A DNA stretch of 7,194 nt from Enterovibrio sp051650965 (GCA_051650965.1 JBOFRL010000011.1:1-7194), one strand, 5' to 3'; counted from the first letter of the stretch, positions 1 to 6,644 are shown. Translations and numbers: made by a program. The notes: generated by a model from the sequence alone, not told the origin.

Positions 1-78
1 GCGCACTCGACCATCGCGGGTTGTGTCGTGCATCACTTCTAGCTGCTGCTTTTGTTCTGGAGTGAGAATAATTTTCAT
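1..78 (-). CDS. IS630-family transposase, N-terminal fragment (cut by window edge)
   Basis: The minus strand from the ATG at 78-76 encodes 26 codons and stays open to the window edge. The peptide begins MKIILTPEQKQQLE and continues with a segment containing MHDTTRDGRVR. From memory this matches the start of IS630-type transposases, where a TPEQ..QLE stretch is followed by a charged R-D-x-R-V-R-D-R-I-K helix that opens the helix-turn-helix DNA-binding domain. The catalytic DDE domain would lie further left and is not visible, so I cannot say whether the copy is intact. No clear Shine-Dalgarno precedes the ATG. The gene lies 33 nt beyond the nudL stop and on the same strand, so it may be reached by read-through. 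Family assignment rests on only 26 residues. Confidence 0.75.
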   Translation of the reverse strand, partial: MKIILTPEQKQQLEVMHDTTRDGRVR

Positions 79-106
79 GGCGCGCAGTGTGATATCAAAG
101 TTATTA
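1..106 (-). mobile_element. Left-edge insertion sequence (IS630-type), one end only
   Basis: The transposase start at 78 implies that an IS terminus lies in the short stretch between it and the nudL stop at 111. IS630-family elements duplicate a TA dinucleotide, and candidate TA steps occur at 93-94, 102-103 and 105-106. I cannot see the opposite terminus, so the inverted repeat and exact boundary are not determined. The right-hand limit given here is a guess within about 20 nt. It is also possible that the last few nudL codons derive from the element. Confidence 0.5.
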
Positions 107-110
107 AAAA

Positions 111-827
111 TCAAGCACCTTCAATGCTCATGGGTATAAGCAGCTGTTTGCTTAAGGCGCGCAGGATTTGCGCGGTTGCGCCCCAGATCAAATGGTTTTG
201 ATAATGCAGCGCGTAAATGGGGTGAGGGCTGTTTTGGATCGAGACCGAAATCGATTTTAAGGTCTGTGGATTGATCAAAATATCTAACGGCAATTCAAAT
301 AAACTGGCCACCTCATTGTGGTCGAGTTTTGCTTTATAGTGCGACGGAATAAAACCCAAAACGGGATAAATAAGATAGCCGCTGTGAGTCGCGATGGGCA
401 GCAAAGAGCCCAGCACTTGCTCGCGCGTTGCGGTAATGCCAACCTCTTCTTGCGTTTCGCGCAGCGCAGTTTCAATTAAATCGTGATCTGATTTTTCTTC
501 TTTGCCGCCAGGAAAGCAGATTTGCCCTGGAAAATTGGCTAAATGGTGGGCGCGTTTGGTGAGCAGTAAAAAAAGCGCGTCATTGCGCTCGATCAGACCT
601 AAAAATACGGCGGCTTTTTTGTGTTCGGCTTTGACGAGAGGCGAGTGCACGTCAAGCATGGGGTGAGTGCCATTTTTGCTCACATAGCGTGTTGATAACA
701 TAAAGTTTTGCATGAGCCAGTCACGATTTTTTGGCTGCATGCCGCTGAGTATTGCCTGCGCAATTTGACTGGTCTGTGCGCTGTGCTCATGATGGCGAGC
801 GCTGATCCTTTTTTTATGATCGATCAT
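111..827 (-). CDS. nudL: NudL-type Nudix hydrolase, probable CoA pyrophosphatase
   Basis: A 238-residue Nudix protein of the NudL/YeaB (UPF0035) group. Family members cleave CoA or acyl-CoA into phosphopantetheine derivatives and 3',5'-ADP with Mg or Mn. The group's CoA-associated motif is present at residues 88-108 (LLTKRA..L, then GQICFPGG), followed by the Nudix core R123-E124-x2-E127-E128-x-G130. Residues 149-160 (SGYLIYPVLGFI) and the W215-G216 region near the C terminus also fit. E. coli NudL is about 192 residues, and the surplus is an N-terminal extension of roughly 40 residues before the conserved KAAVFL strand at 71-76. The start at 827 lies inside the end of pabB (14-nt overlap), which suggests translational coupling; only a weak AGCGGA-like ribosome site precedes it. 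Met30 and Met39 are alternative starts. No terminator is visible before the IS630 gene. Confidence 0.88.
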   Translation of the reverse strand: MIDHKKRISARHHEHSAQTSQIAQAILSGMQPKNRDWLMQNFMLSTRYVSKNGTHPMLDVHSPLVKAEHKKAAVFLGLIERNDALFLLLTKRAHHLANFPGQICFPGGKEEKSDHDLIETALRETQEEVGITATREQVLGSLLPIATHSGYLIYPVLGFIPSHYKAKLDHNEVASLFELPLDILINPQTLKSISVSIQNSPHPIYALHYQNHLIWGATAQILRALSKQLLIPMSIEGA

Positions 828-2226
828 TTTTATCCGCTAAAATAGGCAAAATTTTACTGAGTTTATGGAATGTCTCTTGGTATTCAGCAAGTGGCTCGCT
901 ATCAAGAACAATTCCGCCGCCAGCCCACGCATATAAAGAGTCATCGATTGCCACAACTGTCCGGATCGCGATGTTCAAATCCATATTTCCATTACGACAA
1001 AGATAGCCTAAGCTGCCGCAATACGCAGCACGTCGGTGCGGTTCAAGCTCGTCAATAATTTGCATTGCTCGCACTTTTGGAGCACCGGTGATCGAGCCGC
1101 CTGGAAAACAAGCTTGCAGCAAATGGGCGCGGCTTTTGTCCGGCGCTAATGTCGCCTCGATGGTGCTAACTAAATGGTGTACCGAGGTAAATGATTCAAT
1201 TGCAAAGAGTTCTGGGACTTTGACTGAGTGCGGCAACGCGACTTTGCTTACGTCATTGCGCAAAAGATCGACAATCATCAGGTTTTCTGCGCGATCTTTC
1301 TCTGACGATTTTAACTCGTTGATTTGGGATAAATCTTGCTGTGGATCGCTGCAGCGTGGCCGCGTCCCTTTGATCGGTTTGGTGCTGATTTTTCGTTGTG
1401 AAAGCTGTAAAAAGCGCTCGGGAGAGATGCTGAGCAGCGCGTAATGGTCAAAGCGCATGAAGGCGGAAAATGGCGCTTGGTTATGCGCGGCCAATTTTTT
1501 GTACATTTGCCACTCATCGCCTTGATAATGCGCGTGAAATCGCTGGGCAAAATTGATCTGATAACAGTCGCCAGCGCGCAGATACTCTTGGATCTGGGCA
1601 AATTTTTGCTGGTACTGCGCAAAGGTCATGTTTGATTGCCAAGGGGAGGTGAGAGAAAAATCTTCCTCCTTAGCATGGCATTGCGCTTTTGTTTGTTCTT
1701 GCGTTCGCGCTTGAGATTGCGCCGCTTGCTGCTGTAGCCACGCCCAGCGCTTGCTGCCTTGTGGCTCGATCAGCACCGCTTTTTGCAATTTATGATCGAC
1801 AACCAGTGCCCAGTCGTAGAGGCCAACCGCTATTTCGGGGATCGCCAGATCTTGCTTAGCGCAATTTGGCAACTTTTCAATTTGCCGCGCCAGATCATAA
1901 CTAAAATGGCCAATCGCTCCGCCGCAAAATGGCCACTCCTGCGAAACTGGCGCTGGCGGCAACAGCTTGTTTATCCAATATTCGAGCTCGCTAAAGCACT
2001 CGTTGTGGTTTTCGATTTTGTTTGCGCCAAGCGCAATCGTGTTGACGCCGTCTTGGCTACAAAACGTCGCGATAGGATCGCCGGTGAGGATGTCAAAGCG
2101 GCTGTCAGGGTGCGACGCCGAGCTTGAATGCAGCAGCATTGCCCACGGCTGGTGGCAAAGTCCATGGAAAAGTTCAGTGAGATCTGCTGAATATTTTATT
2201 TTTTGCAACGTAAGTGGCAGACACAT
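814..2226 (-). CDS. pabB: Aminodeoxychorismate synthase component I
   Basis: A 470-residue PabB, the chorismate-aminating subunit that, with the glutaminase PabA, makes 4-amino-4-deoxychorismate for p-aminobenzoate and folate in the cytosol. The N-terminal domain (about 1-160) has the PWAMLLHS and DSRFDI segments seen in E. coli PabB. The chorismate-binding domain follows, with PIKGTRPR at 284-291, whose Lys286 matches the PabB-specific catalytic lysine. Also present are LMIVDLLRND (316-325), FPGGSITGAPK (374-384), GNMD (413-416), AIRT (420-423), AGGGIV (435-440) and EYQET (448-452). Anthranilate synthase normally has a different residue at the lysine position, which argues for PabB. E. coli PabB is about 453 residues, and most of the excess is a Gln/Ala-rich insert around 164-186. 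The ATG at 2226 aligns within two residues of the E. coli start, although its ribosome site is weak. It is the first gene of a pabB-nudL operon. Confidence 0.96.
   Translation of the reverse strand: MCLPLTLQKIKYSADLTELFHGLCHQPWAMLLHSSSASHPDSRFDILTGDPIATFCSQDGVNTIALGANKIENHNECFSELEYWINKLLPPAPVSQEWPFCGGAIGHFSYDLARQIEKLPNCAKQDLAIPEIAVGLYDWALVVDHKLQKAVLIEPQGSKRWAWLQQQAAQSQARTQEQTKAQCHAKEEDFSLTSPWQSNMTFAQYQQKFAQIQEYLRAGDCYQINFAQRFHAHYQGDEWQMYKKLAAHNQAPFSAFMRFDHYALLSISPERFLQLSQRKISTKPIKGTRPRCSDPQQDLSQINELKSSEKDRAENLMIVDLLRNDVSKVALPHSVKVPELFAIESFTSVHHLVSTIEATLAPDKSRAHLLQACFPGGSITGAPKVRAMQIIDELEPHRRAAYCGSLGYLCRNGNMDLNIAIRTVVAIDDSLYAWAGGGIVLDSEPLAEYQETFHKLSKILPILADKNDRS
816..827. repeat. 12-bp perfect palindrome at the pabB/nudL junction
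   Basis: The sequence ATGATCGATCAT reads the same on both strands. It supplies the nudL start codon and lies inside the last codons of pabB, with its outermost base shared with the pabB stop codon. It contains two adjacent GATC sites. With no loop it is unlikely to form a useful RNA hairpin. It may simply reflect overlapping coding constraints, or it could be a DNA-level site such as a Dam methylation cluster. Confidence 0.7.
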
Positions 2227-2421
2227 TTTTTTATTCGCACCAATTCAATGTTAAGGTAACAAGGTTGGCAATAGAGTATCGTAAGATCCCCTTTTTAGGT
2301 ATTTGTCGAAAAGCTATTTTACAGCGTAACATGCGTGGCAAATGCAAAACCAAAGTTGCTCTTTCGCACGCTTGTTTCCAGTGTCTGTTTCATCCTTTGA
2401 ATAAATTTGAGTGAGGCTGTT
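2227..2421. promoter_or_regulatory. Divergent intergenic region between pabB and fumarase
   Basis: This 195-nt spacer must hold the promoters for the leftward pabB-nudL operon and the rightward fumarase gene, since both first genes point away from it. I looked for sigma-70 hexamer pairs on both strands and found only weak candidates. One example is TATTTT at 2315-2320 with a poor -35 box 17 nt upstream. No FNR-type TTGAT-N4-ATCAA palindrome is visible. It contains no credible gene. The function is inferred from gene orientation, not from a recognised promoter. Confidence 0.6.
2411..2416 (+). promoter_or_regulatory. Ribosome binding site that sets the fumarase start
   Basis: GTGAGG sits five nucleotides before the ATG at 2422. 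A possible TTG start at 2407 in the same frame would place this site inside the coding region and has no purine-rich site of its own. The ATG at 2422 is therefore the preferred start, giving 508 residues. Confidence 0.7.
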
Positions 2422-3948
2422 ATGACAATGATCCGCAATCAACATGTGATTAATAGCGTCGCTGACGCGCTGCAGTTTATCTCTTATTACCATCCGGTCG
2501 ACTTCGTGCAAGCGCTGCATCAAGCCTATGAAAAAGAACAAAATCCGGCTGCTAAAGACGCGCTCGCGCAGATCTTGACCAACTCGCGCATGGCGGCTAT
2601 CGGCAAGCGTCCGCTGTGCCAAGATACGGGGATCGTGACCTGCTTTGCTCAGGTGGGAATGGATGTGCGCTGGGAAGGCGATAAAACGCTGCAAGAGCTG
2701 GTCGATGAAGGGGTGCGCCGCGCTTATACTGACCCCGATAATCCGCTGCGTGCGTCGATTGTCGCCGACCCAATTGGTGAGCGCAAAAATACCAAAGACA
2801 ACACGCCGGCAGTGCTGCACATCACGATGGTGCCGGGAAATACGGTGAGATTTTCGATCGCGGCAAAAGGCGGCGGCTCAGAAAATAAAGCCAAAATGGC
2901 GATGCTTAACCCTTCAGACGATATTGCGGCATGGGTGGAAGAGATGGTCACTAACATGGGCGCGGGCTGGTGTCCGCCGGGCATTTTGGGGATTGGCGTT
3001 GGCGGTACGGCCGAAAAAGCGCCGCTGCTGGCCAAAGAAGCGCTCATGGAAAGCATTGATATGCCGCAGCTGCTGGCGCGCGGTCCGTCGAACAATATTG
3101 AAGCGCTGCGCATCGAAATTTATCGGCGGATCAACGAGCTAGGCATTGGCGCGCAAGGGCTTGGCGGCGTGACCACAGTGCTGGACGTCAAGATCAAAAC
3201 TGCGCCCACGCATGCGGTGTCAAAACCGGTCTGCCTGATCCCTAACTGCGCCGCTACGCGTCATATTTCATTTACGCTCAACGGCGAAGGCGCCGCGCAG
3301 TTTACAGCGCCGGATCTGAATTTGTGGCCAAAAGCGGATTGGCAAGTCAACGACAGTATGCGCCGCGTTGATCTTAATTCTCTGAAAAAAGAAGACGTTG
3401 CCGATTGGAAAGTGGGCGAAACCTTATTGCTGTCGGGCAAAATTTTAACCGGCCGTGACGCAGCGCATCGGCGCATTCAAGAGCGCCTGCAGCAAGGGCT
3501 TGGCCTTCCTGACGGCGTTGATTTCACTAATCGCTTTATTTACTATGTCGGCCCCGTTGATGCGGTGCGCGAGGAAGCTGTGGGTCCGGCAGGCCCAACC
3601 ACCTCGACACGCATGGATAAATATACCGAAATGATGCTTGGACAAGCCGGCATTATTGGCATGATCGGGAAAGCTGAGCGCGGTCAAAAAACGGTTAACT
3701 CCATTAAAGAGCATCAAGGCGTCTATCTGATCGCGGTGGGCGGCGCGGCTTATCTGGTGGCGAAGGCTATCAAAAAAGCGCGCGTAGTGGCATTTGCCGA
3801 TCTGGGGATGGAGGCTATCTACGAGTTTGATGTGCAAGACATGCCTGTGACAGTGGCGGTCGATCCGCTTGGCAATAATATTCATCAAATTGGTCCGCAA
3901 GTTTGGCGAATAAATCTCGAGCATGAGAAAGAAATTAACAGTCTGTGA
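2422..3948 (+). CDS. Class I (iron-sulfur) fumarate hydratase
   Basis: A 508-residue class I fumarase, which interconverts fumarate and L-malate in the TCA cycle using an oxygen-labile [4Fe-4S] cluster. The alpha part (about 1-280) carries the three expected cluster cysteines: Cys66 in PLCQDTG, Cys184 in GWCPPGILGIGVGG, and Cys276 in IPNCAATRH. The beta part has GKILTGRDAAHRR (339-351), the signature GPVDAVREEAVGPAGP (377-392) followed by TTSTRMDKY (393-401), AGIIGMIGKAERG (409-421) and GGAAYLVAKAI (440-450). Length fits the ~507-residue single-chain form rather than the 548-residue E. coli FumA/FumB. Some class I family members act on tartrate or mesaconate, but the overall sequence suits fumarase. 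It is a single-gene unit, divergent from pabB, with a terminator starting 12 nt after the stop. Confidence 0.95.
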   Translation: MTMIRNQHVINSVADALQFISYYHPVDFVQALHQAYEKEQNPAAKDALAQILTNSRMAAIGKRPLCQDTGIVTCFAQVGMDVRWEGDKTLQELVDEGVRRAYTDPDNPLRASIVADPIGERKNTKDNTPAVLHITMVPGNTVRFSIAAKGGGSENKAKMAMLNPSDDIAAWVEEMVTNMGAGWCPPGILGIGVGGTAEKAPLLAKEALMESIDMPQLLARGPSNNIEALRIEIYRRINELGIGAQGLGGVTTVLDVKIKTAPTHAVSKPVCLIPNCAATRHISFTLNGEGAAQFTAPDLNLWPKADWQVNDSMRRVDLNSLKKEDVADWKVGETLLLSGKILTGRDAAHRRIQERLQQGLGLPDGVDFTNRFIYYVGPVDAVREEAVGPAGPTTSTRMDKYTEMMLGQAGIIGMIGKAERGQKTVNSIKEHQGVYLIAVGGAAYLVAKAIKKARVVAFADLGMEAIYEFDVQDMPVTVAVDPLGNNIHQIGPQVWRINLEHEKEINSL

Positions 3949-3959
3949 TGGTTAGCGTG

Positions 3960-3991
3960 AAAAAATGCGGCAATGATTTGCTGCATTTTTT
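3960..3991 (+). terminator. Intrinsic terminator after fumarase
   Basis: A 13-bp stem pairs 3960-3972 (AAAAAATGCGGCA) with 3979-3991 (TGCTGCATTTTTT) around a 6-nt loop. One G.U pair falls in the RNA. The stem ends in six T residues, and because the left arm starts with six A residues it could work in both directions. It separates fumarase transcription from the downstream hydrolase. Confidence 0.88.
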
Positions 3992-4065
3992 ATAACCGAT
4001 TTTTAGTCTAGGTTTTCAACCGCGCGTTGAAATTACACGCTTAAAAGAATAAGTGATGGTAAATA

Positions 4066-4770
4066 ATGAATAAAGTGTCTGAAAAAGTAGCGCAAACCGC
4101 AACGCCGCATGATACAAGCGCCTTGTCCTACCACATTGTGCCTGTGACCAGTTTTATGCAAAATTGCTCCATTGTTTGGTGTAATAGCAGCAAGATGGCA
4201 GCAATTATTGATCCAGGCGGCGACGCGCGCGTGATCGCAGAGCAAGTGGCAAAAAGAGGCCTCACCGTGCAGCACATTTTGTTAACGCACGGCCATTTAG
4301 ACCATGTTGGCGCCGCTGTGGAGCTAGCAAAAGAGTATGGTTTGCCTATCACAGGCCCACAGCAGCAAGATGACTTTTGGCTGCAAGCGCTACCGATGCA
4401 AAGCACGATGTTTGGCATGCCGCGCGTTGAAGCTTTCTCGCCGGCAAATTGGCTGCAAGATGGCGCGGAGATCATGGTTGGCGAGCAGCCGCTGCAAGTC
4501 ATTCATACGCCAGGGCATACGCCGGGGCACGTGGTCTTTTTTAGCCGCCATGCGCGCCTTGCTTGGGTGGGGGACGTGCTCTTTAACGGCGGAGTTGGCC
4601 GCACCGATTTTCCTAAAGGTGATCACGCAACGCTGCTCTCTTCAATAAAAGACAAATTGTTGCCGCTAGGCGATGATGTCACTTTTATTCCAGGACACGG
4701 GCCGACATCAACTTTTGGTCATGAGCGTTGTCATAACCCATTCATTGCTAATGACTTTCCTAGCTATTAA
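4066..4770 (+). CDS. YcbL-like MBL-fold hydrolase (glyoxalase-II-like)
   Basis: A 234-residue metallo-beta-lactamase-fold protein strongly resembling E. coli YcbL, a type II glyoxalase-related protein. The expected dinuclear metal ligands are visible: His75, His77, Asp79 and His80 in THGHLDH (74-80), His151 in TPGHTPGH, Asp170 in GDVLF and His211 in PGHGP. YcbL-type features include IVPVTSFMQNCS (24-35), GGVGRTDFPKGDH (175-187), LLPLGDDVTFIPGHGP (198-213) and a C-terminal ERCHNPF. Hydrolysis of S-lactoylglutathione or a similar thioester is the family-based guess; the true substrate is unknown. The first ~20 residues extend beyond the E. coli start, which would align near Ser21. No in-frame Met is available there, so the ATG at 4066 with upstream GTGATGG is kept. 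It appears monocistronic, bounded by terminators on both sides. Confidence 0.9.
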   Translation: MNKVSEKVAQTATPHDTSALSYHIVPVTSFMQNCSIVWCNSSKMAAIIDPGGDARVIAEQVAKRGLTVQHILLTHGHLDHVGAAVELAKEYGLPITGPQQQDDFWLQALPMQSTMFGMPRVEAFSPANWLQDGAEIMVGEQPLQVIHTPGHTPGHVVFFSRHARLAWVGDVLFNGGVGRTDFPKGDHATLLSSIKDKLLPLGDDVTFIPGHGPTSTFGHERCHNPFIANDFPSY

Positions 4771-4798
4771 CCATCATAGCCATCGATAAAAAACGTTT

Positions 4799-4821
4799 AA
4801 CGCTGTTTGGCAGCGTTTTTT
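4799..4821 (+). terminator. Intrinsic terminator after the YcbL-like gene
   Basis: A perfect 7-bp stem pairs AACGCTG (4799-4805) with CAGCGTT (4811-4817) around a 5-nt loop and runs into a T tract ending at 4821. An A tract lies just upstream at about 4788-4793, so weak activity in the reverse direction is possible. It ends 62 nt before the MATE gene and separates the two transcripts. Confidence 0.9.
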
Positions 4822-4874
4822 ATTGTATGGTTAGCATAAATAAGCCTTTGGCTAAAAATTGACGTAACGATCTT

Positions 4875-4878
4875 GGAG
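4875..4878 (+). promoter_or_regulatory. Ribosome binding site fixing the GTG start of the MATE gene
   Basis: GGAG lies five nucleotides before the GTG at 4884. The nearby ATG at 4880 and GTG at 4882 are in other frames and meet stop codons within five codons. The GTG at 4884 is therefore the only start here that opens the long frame. Confidence 0.8.
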
Positions 4879-4883
4879 TATGT

Positions 4884-6254
4884 GTGCTAGATAGTCGCCG
4901 CGAAATTAACTCGATAATTAAATTGGCAATTCCTGTTTTTATCGCGCAGCTTGCGCAAACTAGCATGGGATTTGTGGACACGGTAATGGCCGGTGGCGTG
5001 AGTACTACCGATATGGCAGCGGTTGCCGTCGCCTCAAGTGTTTGGTTTCCCGCTATTTTGTTTGGTATTGGCATTTTAATGGCCATGGTGCCGATCATTT
5101 CACAGATGCATGGCTCGGGGCGCCAAGAAAAAGTGCCGATGCAGATCCAGCAAGGCATCTATCTTGCTTTGCTGCTCGCCGTGCCGATTGGCCTGATCCT
5201 TTATCATTCTGATTTTATTCTGAATATGATGGATCTTGAGCCAGCGCTGCGCGAAAAAACCGTTGGCTATCTGCACGCGGTGGTTTTAGCGGTGCCTGCG
5301 GTGTTGCTGTTTCAGGTGCTGCGTAATCTGGCAGAAGGCTTGTCGCTCACGGTGCCGGCGATGGTGATTGGCTTTATTGGACTTGCCGCCAACGTGCCAC
5401 TGAACTGGATTTTTGTTTACGGCAAGCTTGGCGCGCCGGCATTAGGCGGGGTGGGCTGTGGCGTTGCGACGACGTTGGTTTATTGGCTAATGTTATTGTC
5501 GATGTTTGTCTATGTATTGATTAACAAAAAGCTGCGCCGCGTACACGCGTTCACCAATTTTGCTGCGCCGTCGGCCAAATTTTTGTGGCGCATTTATAAG
5601 CTGGGCTTGCCGGTTGCAGCGTCACTCTTTTTTGAAGTGACCATGTTTGCGGGAATTGCGCTGTTAATTGCACCACTTGGCGCGATTGTGGTTGCATCGC
5701 ACCAGATCGCCATCAACTTTTCGTCGATGGTTTTTATGTTGCCGATGAGTTTTTCTACCGCGCTCAGTATTCGTGTGAGCTATCAGCTGGGACAAAAATC
5801 GGTGGATGGCGCCGCGCAAACCGTGAAATTGGGGCTGATGATTGCGTTTTGCGCTTCATTGCTCACCGCTCTGCTCAGTGTGGTTTTCCGCGATTTCATC
5901 ATTTCGCTGTATAACAACGATCCGGCGGTTGTGGTGCTTGCGGCAAATTTGATTTTAATTTCAGCCATTTATCAGTGCATGGATGCGGTGCAGGTTGCAG
6001 CTGCTGGTGCGCTGCGCGGCTATAAAGACATGACGGCCATCTTTAAGCGTACGTTCTTCTCTTATTGGATTTTAGGCGTTCCGATTGGCTATATTTTGGG
6101 CTTAACCGATTGGCTTATCGAGCCGCTGGGCGTTTATGGCTTTTGGGTTGGGATCATTATCGGTCTGACTGTCGCTGCTATTTTGCTTGGAAAACGCCTT
6201 CATTGGATCCGCTCGCAGCCCAAAGAGTGGCAGCTGGCGATGGCGCAAAAATAG
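4884..6254 (+). CDS. MATE-family multidrug efflux pump (NorM/MdtK type)
   Basis: A 456-residue inner-membrane transporter with about twelve hydrophobic helices, the usual MATE layout and length. It closely resembles E. coli MdtK and Vibrio NorM, which export cationic drugs and dyes in exchange for Na+ or H+. The three functionally important acidic residues of V. cholerae NorM (Asp36, Glu255, Asp371) have counterparts at a constant offset of four: Asp32 in FVDTVMAG, Glu251 in FFEVTMF and Asp367 in YQCMDAVQ. Other family landmarks are LGGVGCGVAT (187-196), HQIAINFSS (273-281), LPMSFSTALSIRV (286-298), RGYKD (378-382) and the C-terminal EPLGVYGFWVG (413-423). Translation starts at GTG with a good GGAG site. 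The gene converges on a small membrane protein gene across a shared hairpin. Ion coupling and substrates cannot be told from sequence. No linked regulator is present. Confidence 0.94.
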   Translation: MLDSRREINSIIKLAIPVFIAQLAQTSMGFVDTVMAGGVSTTDMAAVAVASSVWFPAILFGIGILMAMVPIISQMHGSGRQEKVPMQIQQGIYLALLLAVPIGLILYHSDFILNMMDLEPALREKTVGYLHAVVLAVPAVLLFQVLRNLAEGLSLTVPAMVIGFIGLAANVPLNWIFVYGKLGAPALGGVGCGVATTLVYWLMLLSMFVYVLINKKLRRVHAFTNFAAPSAKFLWRIYKLGLPVAASLFFEVTMFAGIALLIAPLGAIVVASHQIAINFSSMVFMLPMSFSTALSIRVSYQLGQKSVDGAAQTVKLGLMIAFCASLLTALLSVVFRDFIISLYNNDPAVVVLAANLILISAIYQCMDAVQVAAAGALRGYKDMTAIFKRTFFSYWILGVPIGYILGLTDWLIEPLGVYGFWVGIIIGLTVAAILLGKRLHWIRSQPKEWQLAMAQK

Positions 6255-6273
6255 CCTGAGTCAGTTGAGGCAA

Positions 6274-6317
6274 TATTAAAACTTTTTGCGGAAAATATTT
6301 TGCAAAAAGTTTTAATA
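6274..6317. terminator. Bidirectional terminator between convergent genes
   Basis: A perfect 16-bp inverted repeat pairs 6274-6289 (TATTAAAACTTTTTGC) with 6302-6317 around a 12-nt loop that itself contains the palindrome AAAATATTTT. It begins 20 nt after the MATE stop and covers the stop codon (6314-6312) of the opposing small gene. The stem is AT-rich but long, and its position between convergent genes supports termination of both. The lack of a clean U tract directly after the stem makes its efficiency uncertain. Confidence 0.7.
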
Positions 6318-6644
6318 AAAGTAAGTTTGCAGCCCCAAAATAAGCAGCGGAAGGATTGCTAATTGAATCGCGAAAGTGATCCGATAATTTTTATGCCACA
6401 CTCTTTGCGCTGCTTGATTAATTTTTATGCCAAAAAATATGATCAATGCCGATGCCAGCATAAAAATAGTGGGAAATAAAAATTTTGATTGCGGCTGCCA
6501 CTGCGAATAATAAGGCAACGCCTCAATAAATACGGGGAAAAAATAGCTGCAAAAAACTAAAAATTTAAAAAGCTGCGGCCATCTTTCAAAACGGTCGCGG
6601 AAAATTTTACTGCGCTGATTAGGTAATGTTCGCACTCTGTTCAT
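6312..6644 (-). CDS. Small hypothetical three-helix membrane protein
   Basis: A 110-residue protein I do not recognise. The first 23 residues are strongly basic (seven Arg or Lys before Trp22). Three hydrophobic segments follow, at roughly 25-43, 55-72 and 88-107, with a polar loop at 44-54 and a basic loop at 73-87 (Lys74, Arg81, Lys85, Arg88). By the positive-inside rule the N terminus and second loop would face the cytoplasm. The ATG at 6644 is the only usable start, because an in-frame TAA lies about 30 nt upstream. No convincing Shine-Dalgarno is visible. The composition is more AT-rich than the neighbouring genes, which could indicate acquired DNA or a rapidly evolving orphan. The consistent membrane topology and the shared terminator support a real gene. 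No function is assigned. Confidence 0.62.
   Translation of the reverse strand: MNRVRTLPNQRSKIFRDRFERWPQLFKFLVFCSYFFPVFIEALPYYSQWQPQSKFLFPTIFMLASALIIFFGIKINQAAQRVWHKNYRITFAIQLAILPLLILGLQTYFY

Noticed and set aside
1088..1444. Plus-strand open frame of 118 codons opposite pabB
   Set aside because: It is antisense to the conserved catalytic domain of PabB and explained by codon bias on the opposite strand.
2214..2414. Plus-strand open frame of 66 codons spanning the pabB-fumarase spacer
   Set aside because: It begins antisense within pabB, uses a GTG start with no ribosome site, and fills a region that must hold two divergent promoters.
2314..2820. Minus-strand open frame of 168 codons opposite the fumarase start
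   Set aside because: It is a shadow of the strongly conserved fumarase frame. Its sequence resembles no family I know.
3445..3924. Minus-strand open frame of 159 codons opposite the fumarase C-terminal part
   Set aside because: The plus-strand fumarase motifs are complete across this stretch, so the antisense frame is incidental.
3960..3991. Possible DNA uptake sequence within the GC part of the hairpin
   Set aside because: Neither the Pasteurellaceae core AAGTGCGGT nor the Neisseria-type GCCGTCTGAA is present here or elsewhere that I noticed. The structure is adequately explained as a terminator.
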